In this document: positions 17,061 through 26,946 of the stretch, piece by piece
Layout: the number at the start of each line of letters is the position of its first letter
Numbering within the stretch: the stretch's first letter is position 1
Source of the DNA: SHVO01 sp964576515
GTDB lineage: Bacteria; Pseudomonadota; Alphaproteobacteria; Rhodospirillales; Rhodospirillaceae
Length of the DNA stretch: 64,000 nt
Assembly (NCBI GenBank): GCA_964576515.1
Contig: CAZNUW010000005.1
Span: 186,001-250,000, forward strand
Direction of reading: 5' to 3'
The notes under the pieces: model-generated
The model's input: only the letters and a program-made list of their open reading frames with translations
Told to the model about the DNA's origin: nothing
Database searches by the model: none
Made by a program: the position numbers and the translations under genes

Positions 17061-19970
17061 TTACATCTTGAAGCGGACGCCCGCGCGGAAGACGCGACCG
17101 AGTGTGTCGTAGAGACCGACCGAGGTGGGCGGGAAGTCGTATGACGTACCGCCCGGACCGCGCGCGGCGATTTCCGGATCGCGATTGAACAGGTTCCGCA
17201 CGTTGAAGAACAGTTCCGACGACGCGGCTTCGCCGATGTCGACGTTGTAGCCGACATTGAGGTCGAGGTAGTAGGCCGCGTTGACCCAGTTGCGGTCGGC
17301 CGTCATGTTCTGAGCGGTCGACGTGGGGCAACCCGTCTGGCACTCGATGTGCGTCGCGACGTTCTTACCGCCCGAGATATAGCGGAAGGTAAGACCGACG
17401 TTGATCGGATCGAGGTTGTAACCCAGCACGCTTTGCAGGCGCCACTTCGGAACGGCGTTGGCGCCCGTGCCGTTGGTGCCGGCGTAGTCGACGATGATCG
17501 AGCCGACGGTGCCGTTGTTGATCTCATACTTGAGATAACGCGTGGCGAGCATACGCAGGCTGATATCGCCGTCCGCCGATTCGAAGATATTGGACAGCGA
17601 CGTGCGGTAGCTGGCTTCGAAGTCGATCCCGCGCGCCTTTTCGGTCGCGAAGTTCTGCGGCTGCTGCTGGATGAACAGGTACGGCGCGCCGTTTTGCGTC
17701 GTACGGGTGACGGCGGCGCAGGCCGTTTGATTGCCGGCGAAACAGAGGTTCAAAACTTCGCCCGGCGACGGCTGATTCACCGCATCCTTGATGTTGATGC
17801 GGTAGTAATCCACCGAGGCGCTGAAGCCTTCGAACCACGACGGCTGATACACGACGCCAAGGCCGAGGTCGTTCGACTTTTCCGCGGCCAGGTTCGGATT
17901 ACCTGACACACGCGACGTGTAGTTCACAGTGCTGTTGGTGAACGGATCGTTGACCGCGTTGTTTTGGCTGGTGCCGGCCTGGTAGAGGTCGACCAGCGTG
18001 GGCGAACGAATGTTACGCGAACGCGTGGCGCGCAGGCGCAGATCGTCCACCGGAGCATAGGTGGCGCCGACCTTCCAGGTCGCAACCCAGCCGTAGGTGG
18101 AGTAGTGCGTGGCGCGAACCGACGCGTTGACGTCGAGCGCGGCGGCCCACTCGGTGTCGTTGGCGAGCGGCACGACGGTTTCGGCATAGACGTCGTTCAC
18201 GGTGAACTGGCCGGTGTAGGGCTGACCCGCGCCCTGGAACCAAATCGTCGGAACCGCTTGTTCTTCGGGGTCCGAGACCTGACGCATGGTTTCCTTGCGG
18301 AATTCGTAACCAAACGCGAGCGAAACCGGACCGGCCCAGGTTTCAAACGGGTTGCCGTTGAAGTTGATGGCGGCGACCTTTTGATTGAGGCGCTGATTGT
18401 TCCAGCCGTAGCGGCCCTGGACGTAATCGACCGCGGCCTGGCTGGCGACACCGATCCCGAACACATTGAGCGGCACGCAGCCGTCGCCCGGGTTCGTGAG
18501 CGTCGAACGACAGACGATGGCGCCGGTGGCCGGGTTACGCACCGCGTCCACCGCCTGGCGGTAGCGGAGCGTATCGATGGCGCCGATGGACTTCAGCGAG
18601 CCGAAGGCTTCGCCGTTGCTGAGATACATATCCCAGTTCCAATCGTCGTCACCCATCTGGAAGCTGCCTTCGGCGCCGACCAGGAAGCGGAGAACGCGGC
18701 GATCGTACACGGCCCGGAAGTTATCGAGGTCCCAGTTCATCGTGCCGAAGTTGAAGCCGGTTGTAACGCCGGCCGGCTCAAGCGCGGCGCGCAGGTTGGC
18801 CGGCAGGAAGGCGTTGTCGGTGCGCAGACCCAGGTTGCCCGGGAAGAAGTTCGGCGCGCCCGACGAGTAGGAACCGAGGTGGCCCCACGCGGCATGGCCG
18901 TACACGGTCGTCGTGTCGTTGATGTCGTAGCTGACGCGTGTGAACACGTCCTGACGGTTCTGTTGCGGAACCAGCGCGGCGCCGCGCACGGGCGCGACTT
19001 GTTGCGCTTCCCAACCACCGCCACGCATAATCGGGCCGTCGATGATGTCGCCCGGCGCGATGCGGTACTGCGAGCCGCCCGGACCGAAGGACACGCCATA
19101 GAGCGGATGCGATTGCGCGACGTTAAGCGAGCCGCCCCAGCTCATGATCGGGCTCATGCCGACGCGCGTGACCTGGAGGAGGCGCGGCGCACCGTTGGTG
19201 GCGGTATACGCCGGGTTATTGATGTAGCTGTGGCCTTCGCGGTTCCACGGGCGGTCGATGATCAGAAGGCCGTCATCCCACACATGTTCGCCGGTGATGA
19301 GGAAGTGACCGCGGCCGCCGGCGAACGGCGTGCCGTAGGTCGCGTTGACCTTGTAGTTCGGCGCATCGCCGTAGGTGGTGATGCCGCCCGAGAGTTCGGC
19401 TTTGAAGCCGGTGAAGTCCGTATCGAGCACGAAGTTGACGACGCCCGAGAGCGCGTCGGAACCGTACGCGGCCGAGGCGCCGCCGGTCACGACGTCGACG
19501 CGTTCGATCAAGCTTTGCGGCAGTTCGCTGACGTCGACGACGCCGGTGAGGATCGAGCCGACGGTGCGCTGGCCGTTGAGCAGCACCAGGGTACGCGTGG
19601 CGCCGAGGCCGCGCAGGTTGAGGCCGTTAATGGCCGACTGGCCGGATGTGGTGGTGGTCGCCGTGGTGGACGGCGTCGAACTGCCGACGAGGGTGGGCAG
19701 CTGGTTGATGGAGTCGGCGAGGTTCGAGGTCGCGATGTTCTGCAGCGTCTCGACGCCGATGACCGAAACCGGCGTCGGCGCTTCGTAGCCGTCGCGCACG
19801 ACGCGCGTACCGGTCACGACGATTTCGTCGACGGCGGCAACAGGCGCCTGCGCGGCCTGGGCGAACGCCGCCGAGCTCAAGCATGTCGAACCCATGCAAG
19901 CGACCGTCAGCAGCGAAATCACGCGCGCCGAGGTCAAGTTCTTAGAATTCAAATAAGAAGACGTAGTCAT
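17061..19970 (-). CDS. TonB-dependent receptor, group A copy 1
   Basis: This 969-residue receptor has a signal peptide (cleavage after SSAAFAQA), then the TonB box VDEIVVTGTRVVRDGYEAP. The plug follows with NLADSINQLPTL, GLNLRGLGATRTLVLLNGQR and ERVDVVTGGASAAYGSDA, and then the barrel with RSRNIRSPTLVDLYQAG and a C-terminal strand ending VRFKM. It is a close paralogue of the next two receptors. Conserved Cys pairs are visible in extracellular-loop positions: VCRSTLTNPGDGC and CQTGCP. The ligand is unknown; the downstream amidase, aldolase and ThDP enzyme hint at an organic carbon or nitrogen compound. Confidence 0.93.
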   Translation of the reverse strand: MTTSSYLNSKNLTSARVISLLTVACMGSTCLSSAAFAQAAQAPVAAVDEIVVTGTRVVRDGYEAPTPVSVIGVETLQNIATSNLADSINQLPTLVGSSTPSTTATTTTSGQSAINGLNLRGLGATRTLVLLNGQRTVGSILTGVVDVSELPQSLIERVDVVTGGASAAYGSDALSGVVNFVLDTDFTGFKAELSGGITTYGDAPNYKVNATYGTPFAGGRGHFLITGEHVWDDGLLIIDRPWNREGHSYINNPAYTATNGAPRLLQVTRVGMSPIMSWGGSLNVAQSHPLYGVSFGPGGSQYRIAPGDIIDGPIMRGGGWEAQQVAPVRGAALVPQQNRQDVFTRVSYDINDTTTVYGHAAWGHLGSYSSGAPNFFPGNLGLRTDNAFLPANLRAALEPAGVTTGFNFGTMNWDLDNFRAVYDRRVLRFLVGAEGSFQMGDDDWNWDMYLSNGEAFGSLKSIGAIDTLRYRQAVDAVRNPATGAIVCRSTLTNPGDGCVPLNVFGIGVASQAAVDYVQGRYGWNNQRLNQKVAAINFNGNPFETWAGPVSLAFGYEFRKETMRQVSDPEEQAVPTIWFQGAGQPYTGQFTVNDVYAETVVPLANDTEWAAALDVNASVRATHYSTYGWVATWKVGATYAPVDDLRLRATRSRNIRSPTLVDLYQAGTSQNNAVNDPFTNSTVNYTSRVSGNPNLAAEKSNDLGLGVVYQPSWFEGFSASVDYYRINIKDAVNQPSPGEVLNLCFAGNQTACAAVTRTTQNGAPYLFIQQQPQNFATEKARGIDFEASYRTSLSNIFESADGDISLRMLATRYLKYEINNGTVGSIIVDYAGTNGTGANAVPKWRLQSVLGYNLDPINVGLTFRYISGGKNVATHIECQTGCPTSTAQNMTADRNWVNAAYYLDLNVGYNVDIGEAASSELFFNVRNLFNRDPEIAARGPGGTSYDFPPTSVGLYDTLGRVFRAGVRFKM

Positions 19971-20164
19971 GCATTATCCCCTTCAGAAACGCGTGATGGC
20001 CGCATCCAACGGCGCTCACGCGGCATGATTGCCGATGAGTGATGTTTGAATAGCCGCGCGCATGCATGCGAACACGCATCGCCCCGGACATCCGGATTTT
20101 AGTAGTTCTCCCTCCCGCCCCGCGGCGCATCGGCCGCAACACGGTCATAGTGACTCGAATTAAT

Positions 20165-20179
20165 AGAATGACCGGTCGG
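20165..20179. promoter_or_regulatory. Operator-like palindrome shared with receptor A3
   Basis: AGAATGACCGGTCGG is present here and, base for base, at 26765-26779. It sits 195 bp before the A1 start codon. The GACCGGTC core is a palindrome typical of TetR-type operators, and a downstream TTTCAAG is also shared. Regulator identity is inferred, not seen. Confidence 0.55.
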
Positions 20180-20292
20180 CAAACGAATTTCAAGCTCGCG
20201 ATTCAGTTGAACGCGCGTTGAATAGGAGGGATGCGTTTTTTTGGAAGCCTTACCCAGGGAGTCTAGCAGAATTGGGTGCGACTGAAAAGCAT

Positions 20293-20322
20293 CCGGGCGC
20301 CACGGCTTGGCCGGGCGCCCGG
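20293..20322 (-). terminator. Hairpin terminator after receptor A2
   Basis: The stem CCGGGCGCC pairs with GGCGCCCGG, extended inward by CGGC/GCCG past a bulged A with a TTG loop. TTTT follows on the minus strand 3 nt later. It starts about 25 bp past the receptor stop. Confidence 0.8.
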
Positions 20323-20347
20323 GGTCTTGGTTATATCAACGCAGGAT

Positions 20348-23263
20348 TTACATCTTGAACTTGATGCCCGCACGGAAGACGCGGCCGAGAACATCGTAGT
20401 TGCCGCCGGCCGGCGTGGGGGCGAAGTCGAAGCTGGAACCGCCCGGACCGCGCACCGCGATCGCCGGATCGGCGTTCGTGATGTTGCGGATATTCAAGAA
20501 CAATTCCGTTTCCGCCGTCTCGCCCAAGGCCACGGTGTAAGCGGCGTTGAAGTCGATATACATCGCGCTGTCGACGCTATTGTCGCTGACGGTGAGCAAC
20601 TGCGGCGACAACCCGGTCGGGCAACCCGACGCGCACTCGTAGTTGGTGACGGAGTTGATCCCCGACGAAATCCACCGGAAGTTGAGGCCGACGCTGATCG
20701 GGTCCAGCGCGTACTGGATCGACGAGTTGACGCGCCAGCTCGGGACGCCGCTCCCGCCACCGCCAAGACTGCCGCCCGAACCGTTGACGCCGGCGTAGTC
20801 GAACACGAGCTGGTTCGGAATACCGGTATCGACGATGTAATCGATAAAGTGGGTGGCGAGGAAACGCAGGCCGAGGGTGCCGTCGAACGAGTCCGAAACG
20901 CTCGCCAGCGGCAGCGAATAGCTCGCTTCAAAGTCGATCCCCTTCGCCGTTTCCGTCGCGAAGTTTTGCGGCTGGACGGCGATCTTGATCAGGGCCGATG
21001 CCCCACTCCCCTCACGCGTAAAGGCCTGACAGGCGACCTGGTTGCCCTGGAAGCACAGGTTCATGACGTCCTGCGTACCAGGAAGGTTCACCGCGTCCTT
21101 GATCTTGATGCGGTAGTAGTCGACCGACGCGCTGAAGCCCTCGAACCACGACGGCTGATAGACCACCCCAATCCCGGTATCGCTGGACTTTTCAGGCCCC
21201 AGGTTCGGATTGCCGCGGGTCGTGAACTCGGTGTTGGTGGCGACGTTGCCGTTGAACGGATCGGTCAATGTACTGCGCGACGTCGAACCAGCCTGATAGA
21301 GGTCGACCAGCGTCGGCGAGCGGATGTTGCGCGATTGCGTGAAACGGAAGCGCAGGTCGTCGAACGGGCTCCAGGTCGCGCCCGCTTTCCAGGTGGCGAC
21401 CCAGCCGTAGGTGGAATAGTGCGTCGCGCGAACGGCGGCGTTCAAATCGAGCGCCGTGGCCCAACTTTCATCCTTCGCCAACGGAACGACGGTTTCCGCG
21501 AAGAAGTCGTTCACCGTGAAGGCGCCGGTGTAAGGCTGACCGGCCGCCTGGAACCAGATGGTCGGGTTCGCTTGTTCTTCCGGATCCGTGACCTGGCGCA
21601 TCCGTTCGCGGCGCCATTCGTAACCGAACGCGGTCGAGACCGGGCCGGCCCATGTCGAGAACGGCTCGCCGGTGAAGCTGAGCGCGGCAACCTTCTGATT
21701 GAGACGCTGGAGGTTCCAGCCGTAGCGGCCTTGGAGGTATTCGACCGCCGCCGCGCTGTTCACGCCGATGCCGAACAAATTGTACGGCACGCAACCGTTG
21801 CCGGGATCGGTCAGCGTCGACCGACAGACAATCGCGCCGGTGTTCGGATTGCGGACTGCGTCGGTGGCCAGCAGATAGCGTGGAACGTCCATGGCGCCGC
21901 GGGATTGCAACGTCCCGAAGGCCTGGCCGACGCTGAAGTAGGCGTCCCAGCTCCAGTCGGTGTCCATGGCGTTGAAGTCGCCGTTGGCGCCCGTGAGGAA
22001 GCGGAGCACGCGACGGTCATAGACGGCGCGGAAGTTGTCGAGATCCCAGTTGAGCGTTCCCATCGTGAAGGTCGAGCCGGCCGCCGCGAGCGTGGGACGC
22101 AGCGATTCAGGTAGATACGCGTTGTCGACCCTGACCACCTGGTTTCCGGGGCGGAAGTTCGGCGCGCCGGACGAGTAGGAGTAGAGGTGTCCCCAGGCGC
22201 CCTGAGCATAGACGTTGATGTTGTCGCTGACGTCGTAGCTGACGCGTGTGAACACGTCCTGGCGGTTCTGTTGCGGTTGTGCCGCGACGCCGCGCACGGA
22301 GATGACGTTTTGCGCATCCCAACTGCCGCCGCGCATCAACGCGCCGGCGACGATGTCGCCATACGCCAATTGATAGATGGAACCGCCCGGACCGAACGAT
22401 GTGCCTTTCAGCGGGCCCGACACAATGGTGCCGCCCCAGCTCGCGTTGCCGATCGCGACTTGGGTCGTACGGATAATGGCCGGCTGGCCGTTGCCGGGTG
22501 CGAAGGCGGGGTTGTTGATGTAGCTGTGGCCTTCGCGCGTCCACGGGCGGTCATAGATCAAGAGACCGTCATCCCAGGCATGTTCGCCGTACACCAGGAA
22601 GTGGCCGCGTCCCCCGGCGAACGGCGTGCCGAACGCCGCGTTGACCTTGTAGTTGGGAACGTCGCCGTAGGTGGTGAGGCCGCCCGAGAGTTCGGCCTTG
22701 AAGCCGGTGAAATCAGTGTCGAGCACGAAGTTCACGACGCCCGAGAGCGCGTCCGAACCGTAAGCGGCCGAGGCGCCGCCCGTCACGACATCGACGCGTT
22801 CGATCAAGCTTTGCGGCAACTCGCTGATATCGACGGCGCCGGTGAGGTTGGAGCCGACCGTGCGCTGGCCGTTCAACAGAACGAGGGTGCGCGAGATGCC
22901 CAGGCCGCGCAGCGACAGGCCGTTGATGGCCGACTGGCCGGACGTGGTATTCGCGGCGGACGACTGCGGCGAGGCGCTGTTGACGAGGGTTGGAAGCTGG
23001 TTGATGGCGTCGGCGAGGTTCGACGTCGCGGCGTTGTCGAGCTGCTCGATCCCGATCACGGAGACCGGCGTCGGCGCTTCATAGCCGTCGCGCACAACGC
23101 GCGTGCCGGTGACGACGATTTCGTCCACCGCGGCGGCCGGCGCTTGCGCTTGCTGCGCTTGCGCGAACGCCCCACCACTCAGGCACGTGGACCCCAGGCA
23201 AGCGAGCGTCAAAAGTGTCAGTTTGGAACGGTGACGGCGCGTAACATAACCCATCGTATTCAT
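20348..23263 (-). CDS. TonB-dependent receptor, group A copy 2
   Basis: This 971-residue receptor follows a GGGGGC ribosome site and a signal peptide ending GGAFAQA. Its TonB box and plug (VDEIVVTGTRVVRDGYEAP, LSLRGLGISRTLVLLNGQR, VTGGASAAYGSDALSG) are nearly identical to copies 1 and 3. The loops in the barrel diverge, for example the Gly-rich GGSLGGGGSGVP segment near the C terminus. It keeps the Cys pairs VCRSTLTDPGNGC and CASGCP. Diverged outer loops on a constant plug suggest related but different ligands. Its upstream region lacks an intact copy of the palindrome found before copies 1 and 3. Confidence 0.93.
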   Translation of the reverse strand: MNTMGYVTRRHRSKLTLLTLACLGSTCLSGGAFAQAQQAQAPAAAVDEIVVTGTRVVRDGYEAPTPVSVIGIEQLDNAATSNLADAINQLPTLVNSASPQSSAANTTSGQSAINGLSLRGLGISRTLVLLNGQRTVGSNLTGAVDISELPQSLIERVDVVTGGASAAYGSDALSGVVNFVLDTDFTGFKAELSGGLTTYGDVPNYKVNAAFGTPFAGGRGHFLVYGEHAWDDGLLIYDRPWTREGHSYINNPAFAPGNGQPAIIRTTQVAIGNASWGGTIVSGPLKGTSFGPGGSIYQLAYGDIVAGALMRGGSWDAQNVISVRGVAAQPQQNRQDVFTRVSYDVSDNINVYAQGAWGHLYSYSSGAPNFRPGNQVVRVDNAYLPESLRPTLAAAGSTFTMGTLNWDLDNFRAVYDRRVLRFLTGANGDFNAMDTDWSWDAYFSVGQAFGTLQSRGAMDVPRYLLATDAVRNPNTGAIVCRSTLTDPGNGCVPYNLFGIGVNSAAAVEYLQGRYGWNLQRLNQKVAALSFTGEPFSTWAGPVSTAFGYEWRRERMRQVTDPEEQANPTIWFQAAGQPYTGAFTVNDFFAETVVPLAKDESWATALDLNAAVRATHYSTYGWVATWKAGATWSPFDDLRFRFTQSRNIRSPTLVDLYQAGSTSRSTLTDPFNGNVATNTEFTTRGNPNLGPEKSSDTGIGVVYQPSWFEGFSASVDYYRIKIKDAVNLPGTQDVMNLCFQGNQVACQAFTREGSGASALIKIAVQPQNFATETAKGIDFEASYSLPLASVSDSFDGTLGLRFLATHFIDYIVDTGIPNQLVFDYAGVNGSGGSLGGGGSGVPSWRVNSSIQYALDPISVGLNFRWISSGINSVTNYECASGCPTGLSPQLLTVSDNSVDSAMYIDFNAAYTVALGETAETELFLNIRNITNADPAIAVRGPGGSSFDFAPTPAGGNYDVLGRVFRAGIKFKM

Positions 23264-23642
23264 AACATTGCCCCCTTTTTGACTCGGCCACGCATCCGGC
23301 GGCCGACGAACGTTGGTGAATGATGGCTTTGGCGAGACCTTGTGCGGGCGCGTGTGAACACGGCCCGGCAGAACCTCTTCCGCAGATTTAGGTTTTGATC
23401 TCCCCCCCGATGCCGCGGTTCAGCTCCCGCCGCGGAAATCGACCGTAAATTTATTACGTACGGGAGAGAATGAACGCCCTGGCGCACGCTGGCAAGCCGA
23501 GGCGTTACGGACGTGCGACACGACGTCAGATTGACCCCAAGTGTGTCTTTTGCGCCGCTGTCATGGGGTCAAAAAAGCGCCGGGCGCCAAGGCCTTGCGG
23601 CCCGGGCGCCCGGATATCTATTCGGCTGTGAACGAGCCGGAT
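23264..23642. other. Intergenic control region between receptors A2 and A3
   Basis: No gene is seen in this 379-bp stretch. It contains the A2 leader, a CCGCCGCGG-rich segment shared in style with the other receptor leaders, a degenerate form of the operator block (AGAATGA kept at 23467-23473, palindrome lost) and the A3 terminator at 23571-23613. Confidence 0.65.
23571..23613 (-). terminator. Hairpin terminator after receptor A3
   Basis: CCGGGCGCC pairs with GGCGCCCGG, with inner GGCC/GGCC pairing. On the minus strand six T residues (23576-23571) follow the stem after 3 nt. It lies about 30 bp past the receptor stop. Confidence 0.85.
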
Positions 23643-26567
23643 CTACATCTTGAACTTCACGCCCGCGCGGAACACGCGGCCCATGATGTCGTAGAGGCCC
23701 TGGTTGGTCGGCGGGAAGTCCCAGCTGGAACCACCCGGACCGCGCACCGCGATCGCCGGGTCGGCGTTCGTGATGTTGCGCACGTTGAAGAACAGTTCCG
23801 TCTCCGCCGTGTCGCTCAGGTGCATCGTGTAGGAGGTGTTGAAGTCGATGTAGAACGCGCTCTCGACCTGGTTGTTGTCGGTGGTCAGGCGGATACCGGC
23901 CGAGGCCGGGCAGCCCGTCTGGCACTCGATGTAGGTCGCGTTGTTCAAACCGCCGGAGATGTAGCGGAACGTGAACCCGAGATTGATCGGATCGAGCGCG
24001 TAGTTGATCGAGCTGTTGATGCGCCAATCCGGCAAGCCGCCGCCGCCGCCGCCGATGTTGCTGCCCGCGGTGCCGGGAGCGCCGGCGTATTCGATCGGGG
24101 CATCACCCGGCACGCCGCTGAACACGGTGTACGAGATGTAGTGCGTGGCGAGGAAGCGCATGCCGAGATTGCCGTCCAGCGATTCCGACAGCGAGGCCAG
24201 CGGCAGATTGTAGCTGGCTTCAAAGTCGATCCCCTTCGCGCGTTCCGTCGCGAAGTTCTGCGGCGAGACGATGAAGTTGATCTGTTCGCTGGGCAGGCCG
24301 ACATCCTGGCGGGTGAACGTGCCGCACGCGATCTGGTTGCCCTGCTGACACAGGGTCAGCAGTTCGACCGTGCCGAGCGAGTTGACGGCATCGTTGATCT
24401 TGATGCGGTAGTAGTCGACCGAGGCGCTGAAGCCTTCAAACCACGACGGCTGATAGACGACGCCGATACCCGTGTCGTTCGACTTTTCAGCCTGCAGGTT
24501 CGGGTTGCCGCGGGTCGTGACCTGGCTGTTGACCGTGCGGTTGCCGTTGAACGGATCGGTGGTCGAGCTGCGCGAGGTCGAGCCGCCCTGATAAAGGTCG
24601 ACCAGCGTGGGCGAACGGATGTTACGCGACTGCGTGACGCGGAAGCGCAGATCGTCGAACGGGCTCCACGTCGCGCCGACTTTCCAGGTCGCGACCCAGC
24701 CGTAGGTGGAGTAGTGCGTGCCGCGCACCGCGCCGTTCAGGTCGAGCGCCGTGGCCCAGCTTTCGTCCTTCGCCAGCGGAACGACGGTTTCAAAGAACAC
24801 GTCGTGCACCTTCACCGAACCGGAGTACGGCTGACCGGCCGCCTGGAACCAGATGGTCGGGTTTGCCTGTTCTTCCGGATCCGAGATCTGGCGCATGCTT
24901 TCGGCGCGGTATTCGTAACCGAACGCGGTCGAGACCGGACCGGCCCACGTTTCAACAGGGTTGCCGGTAAAGCTGAGCGCGGCGACCTTCTGGTTGAGGC
25001 GGTGGTTGTTCCAGCCGTAACGGCCCTGGATGTAGTCGACGGCGGCCTGGCTGTTCACGCCGATGCCGAACACGTTGTACGGCACGCAGCCGTTGCCCGG
25101 GTTGGTGAGCGTGGAACGGCAAACGATGGCGCCGGTGGCCGGATTACGCACGGCGTCCACCGCGAGGGCGTAACGCGTGCGGTCCATGGCGCCGATCGAC
25201 TTCAGCGAGCCGAAGGCTTCGCCGTTGCCGAGGTAGAAGTCCCAGGTCCAATCGGTGTTCGCGGCTTCAAAGTCGCCGGTGGCGCCGGTCAGGAAACGCA
25301 GAACACGGCGGTCGATGACGGCGTGGAAGCTATCGAGATCCCAGTTCATCGTGCCGAAGTTGAAGCCCGTCGTGACGCCCGCGGGTTCCAACGCCGGGCG
25401 GAGTTCCGCCGGCAGGAACGCGTTGTCGGTGCGCAGCGCGAGGTTGCCCGGGAAGAAGTTCGGCGCGCCCGTCGAGTAGGAGCCCATGTGGCCCCACGCC
25501 GCGTGCGCGTAAACCTGCACGTTGTCGCTGACGTCGTAGCTGACGCGCGCGAAGACGTCCTGACGGTTCTGTTGCGGCTGGAACGCAACGCCGCGCACCG
25601 GCGCGACCTGCTGCGATTCCCAGCTACCGCCGCGCATCAACTGACCGGCAACGATGTCGCCGATCGCGAGGCGGTACTGCGAACCGCCCGGACCGAAGGA
25701 GACGCCGTACAGCGGATGGTTCGCGGGAACGGAGAACGTGCCGCCCCAGCTCGCCACCGGACCAAGCGCCACACGCGTCGTGCGGATCAGGTTCGGCAGG
25801 CCGTTGGTGGCGGTGTAGGCGGGATTGTTGATGAAGCTGTGGCCTTCACGATTCCACGGACGGTCGCCGATCAGCAGGCCATCTTCCCACGAGTGTTCGC
25901 CCGACAGGAGGAAGTGACCGCGGCCGCCGGCGAACGGCGTGCCGTACGCGGCGTTGATCTTGTACTGCGGCGCATCACCATACGTCGTGATGCCGCCCGA
26001 GACTTCGCCCTTGAAGCCGGTGAAGTCGGTGTCGAGCACGAAGTTGACGACGCCCGAGAGCGCGTCCGAACCGTAAGCGGCAGAGGCCCCACCGGTCACG
26101 ACGTCGACGCGTTCGATCAGGTGCTGCGGCAGTTCGCTGACGTCAACGACGCCCGTGAGCACCGAACCGACCGTGCGCTGGCCGTTCAACAGAACGAGCG
26201 TGCGCGACGTGCCGAAACCGCGCAGCGACAGGCCGTTGATGGCGCCCTGGCCGGAGGTGGTGTTCGCGACCGAGCCTTGCGGCGTCGAGCTGCCGAGCAG
26301 GGTCGGCAACTGGTTGATGGAATCGGCGAGGTTGGACGTCGCCTGGTTTTCAAGCTGCTCGATGCCGATGACCGACACCGGCGTCGGCGCTTCGTAACCG
26401 TCGCGCACAACGCGCGTGCCGGTAACGACGATCTCGTCGACGGCTTCGACCTGCGCCGTCTGGGCTTGCGCAAAGGCGCCGCCGGTCAGACAGGTGGAGC
26501 CGAGGCAAGCGAGCGTCAGAAGCGAGAGTTTCGAGCGGCGGCTGAGCGCAACACGACCCATATTCAT
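23643..26567 (-). CDS. TonB-dependent receptor, group A copy 3
   Basis: This 974-residue receptor has a signal peptide ending GGAFAQA, TonB box VDEIVVTGTRVVRDGYEAP, plug motifs as in copies 1 and 2, barrel motif QSRNIRSPTLVDLYQGG and terminal strand VKFKM. Loop cysteines VCRSTLTNPGNGC and CQTGCP are kept. Barrel insertions differ from copy 2 (for example NIGGGGGGLP). The shared leader block with copy 1 suggests common control. It lies downstream of two exported-protein genes on the same strand, but 379 bp away with its own promoter-like region. Confidence 0.93.
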   Translation of the reverse strand: MNMGRVALSRRSKLSLLTLACLGSTCLTGGAFAQAQTAQVEAVDEIVVTGTRVVRDGYEAPTPVSVIGIEQLENQATSNLADSINQLPTLLGSSTPQGSVANTTSGQGAINGLSLRGFGTSRTLVLLNGQRTVGSVLTGVVDVSELPQHLIERVDVVTGGASAAYGSDALSGVVNFVLDTDFTGFKGEVSGGITTYGDAPQYKINAAYGTPFAGGRGHFLLSGEHSWEDGLLIGDRPWNREGHSFINNPAYTATNGLPNLIRTTRVALGPVASWGGTFSVPANHPLYGVSFGPGGSQYRLAIGDIVAGQLMRGGSWESQQVAPVRGVAFQPQQNRQDVFARVSYDVSDNVQVYAHAAWGHMGSYSTGAPNFFPGNLALRTDNAFLPAELRPALEPAGVTTGFNFGTMNWDLDSFHAVIDRRVLRFLTGATGDFEAANTDWTWDFYLGNGEAFGSLKSIGAMDRTRYALAVDAVRNPATGAIVCRSTLTNPGNGCVPYNVFGIGVNSQAAVDYIQGRYGWNNHRLNQKVAALSFTGNPVETWAGPVSTAFGYEYRAESMRQISDPEEQANPTIWFQAAGQPYSGSVKVHDVFFETVVPLAKDESWATALDLNGAVRGTHYSTYGWVATWKVGATWSPFDDLRFRVTQSRNIRSPTLVDLYQGGSTSRSSTTDPFNGNRTVNSQVTTRGNPNLQAEKSNDTGIGVVYQPSWFEGFSASVDYYRIKINDAVNSLGTVELLTLCQQGNQIACGTFTRQDVGLPSEQINFIVSPQNFATERAKGIDFEASYNLPLASLSESLDGNLGMRFLATHYISYTVFSGVPGDAPIEYAGAPGTAGSNIGGGGGGLPDWRINSSINYALDPINLGFTFRYISGGLNNATYIECQTGCPASAGIRLTTDNNQVESAFYIDFNTSYTMHLSDTAETELFFNVRNITNADPAIAVRGPGGSSWDFPPTNQGLYDIMGRVFRAGVKFKM

Positions 26568-26764
26568 ATAAAGCAGTTCCCTTCGTTGAACGACACAGCC
26601 CCCGGAGCCTGAGAGCCGATAGACGTGGTGGATAAAGACTTTTCCGGACGCCGCGTGAAATCACGCCGCCCGTCATTGTCCTTTCGGTAGATAAGCTGGG
26701 TCTCCCCTGCCGATGGCCAACGGATGAAGCTCCCGCCGCGGGCCCGGTACGTTTAGGAATTAGC

Positions 26765-26779
26765 AGAATGACCGGTCGG
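26765..26779. promoter_or_regulatory. Operator-like palindrome, second copy
   Basis: Identical to the site at 20165-20179 and at nearly the same distance (198 bp) from its receptor start codon. The flanks keep AA after the site and TTTCAAG 10 bp further on. Confidence 0.55.
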
Positions 26780-26836
26780 GAATAGCGTTTCAAGACGAGG
26801 CCGACCGACCGCTGCGGATTGCGCGCGGGTGTGTCA

Positions 26837-26861
26837 TTTAGGCCAGCCTTTAGGGCCTAAA
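26837..26861. repeat. Inverted repeat TTTAGGCC / GGCCTAAA
   Basis: Two perfect 8-bp arms are separated by 9 nt. It lies between the end of the exported-protein gene and the A3 leader. No T-run follows, so it is more likely an operator or weak stem than an intrinsic terminator. Confidence 0.45.
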
Positions 26862-26946
26862 CGTAACTGAATGCCAATACGATAGGACCGCCCCGCCCCG
26901 TTTGGACTCGAAATTTTAAGGCGGCCTTACAGATCGCCGGCGGCCG

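Larger units (their letters stand above)
19971..20347. other. Intergenic control region between receptors A1 and A2
   Basis: This 377-bp stretch has no convincing gene. It holds the leader and promoter of receptor A1, a pyrimidine-rich/CCGCGG segment (about 20105-20135), the operator-like palindrome at 20165-20179 and the terminator of receptor A2 (20293-20322). Confidence 0.7.
26568..26946. other. Intergenic control region upstream of receptor A3
   Basis: No gene is seen in this 379-bp stretch. It holds the A3 leader, a CTCCCGCCGCGGG segment (about 26730), the operator-like palindrome at 26765-26779, a nearby CCGACCGACCG (about 26800) and an inverted repeat at 26837-26861. Confidence 0.65.
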
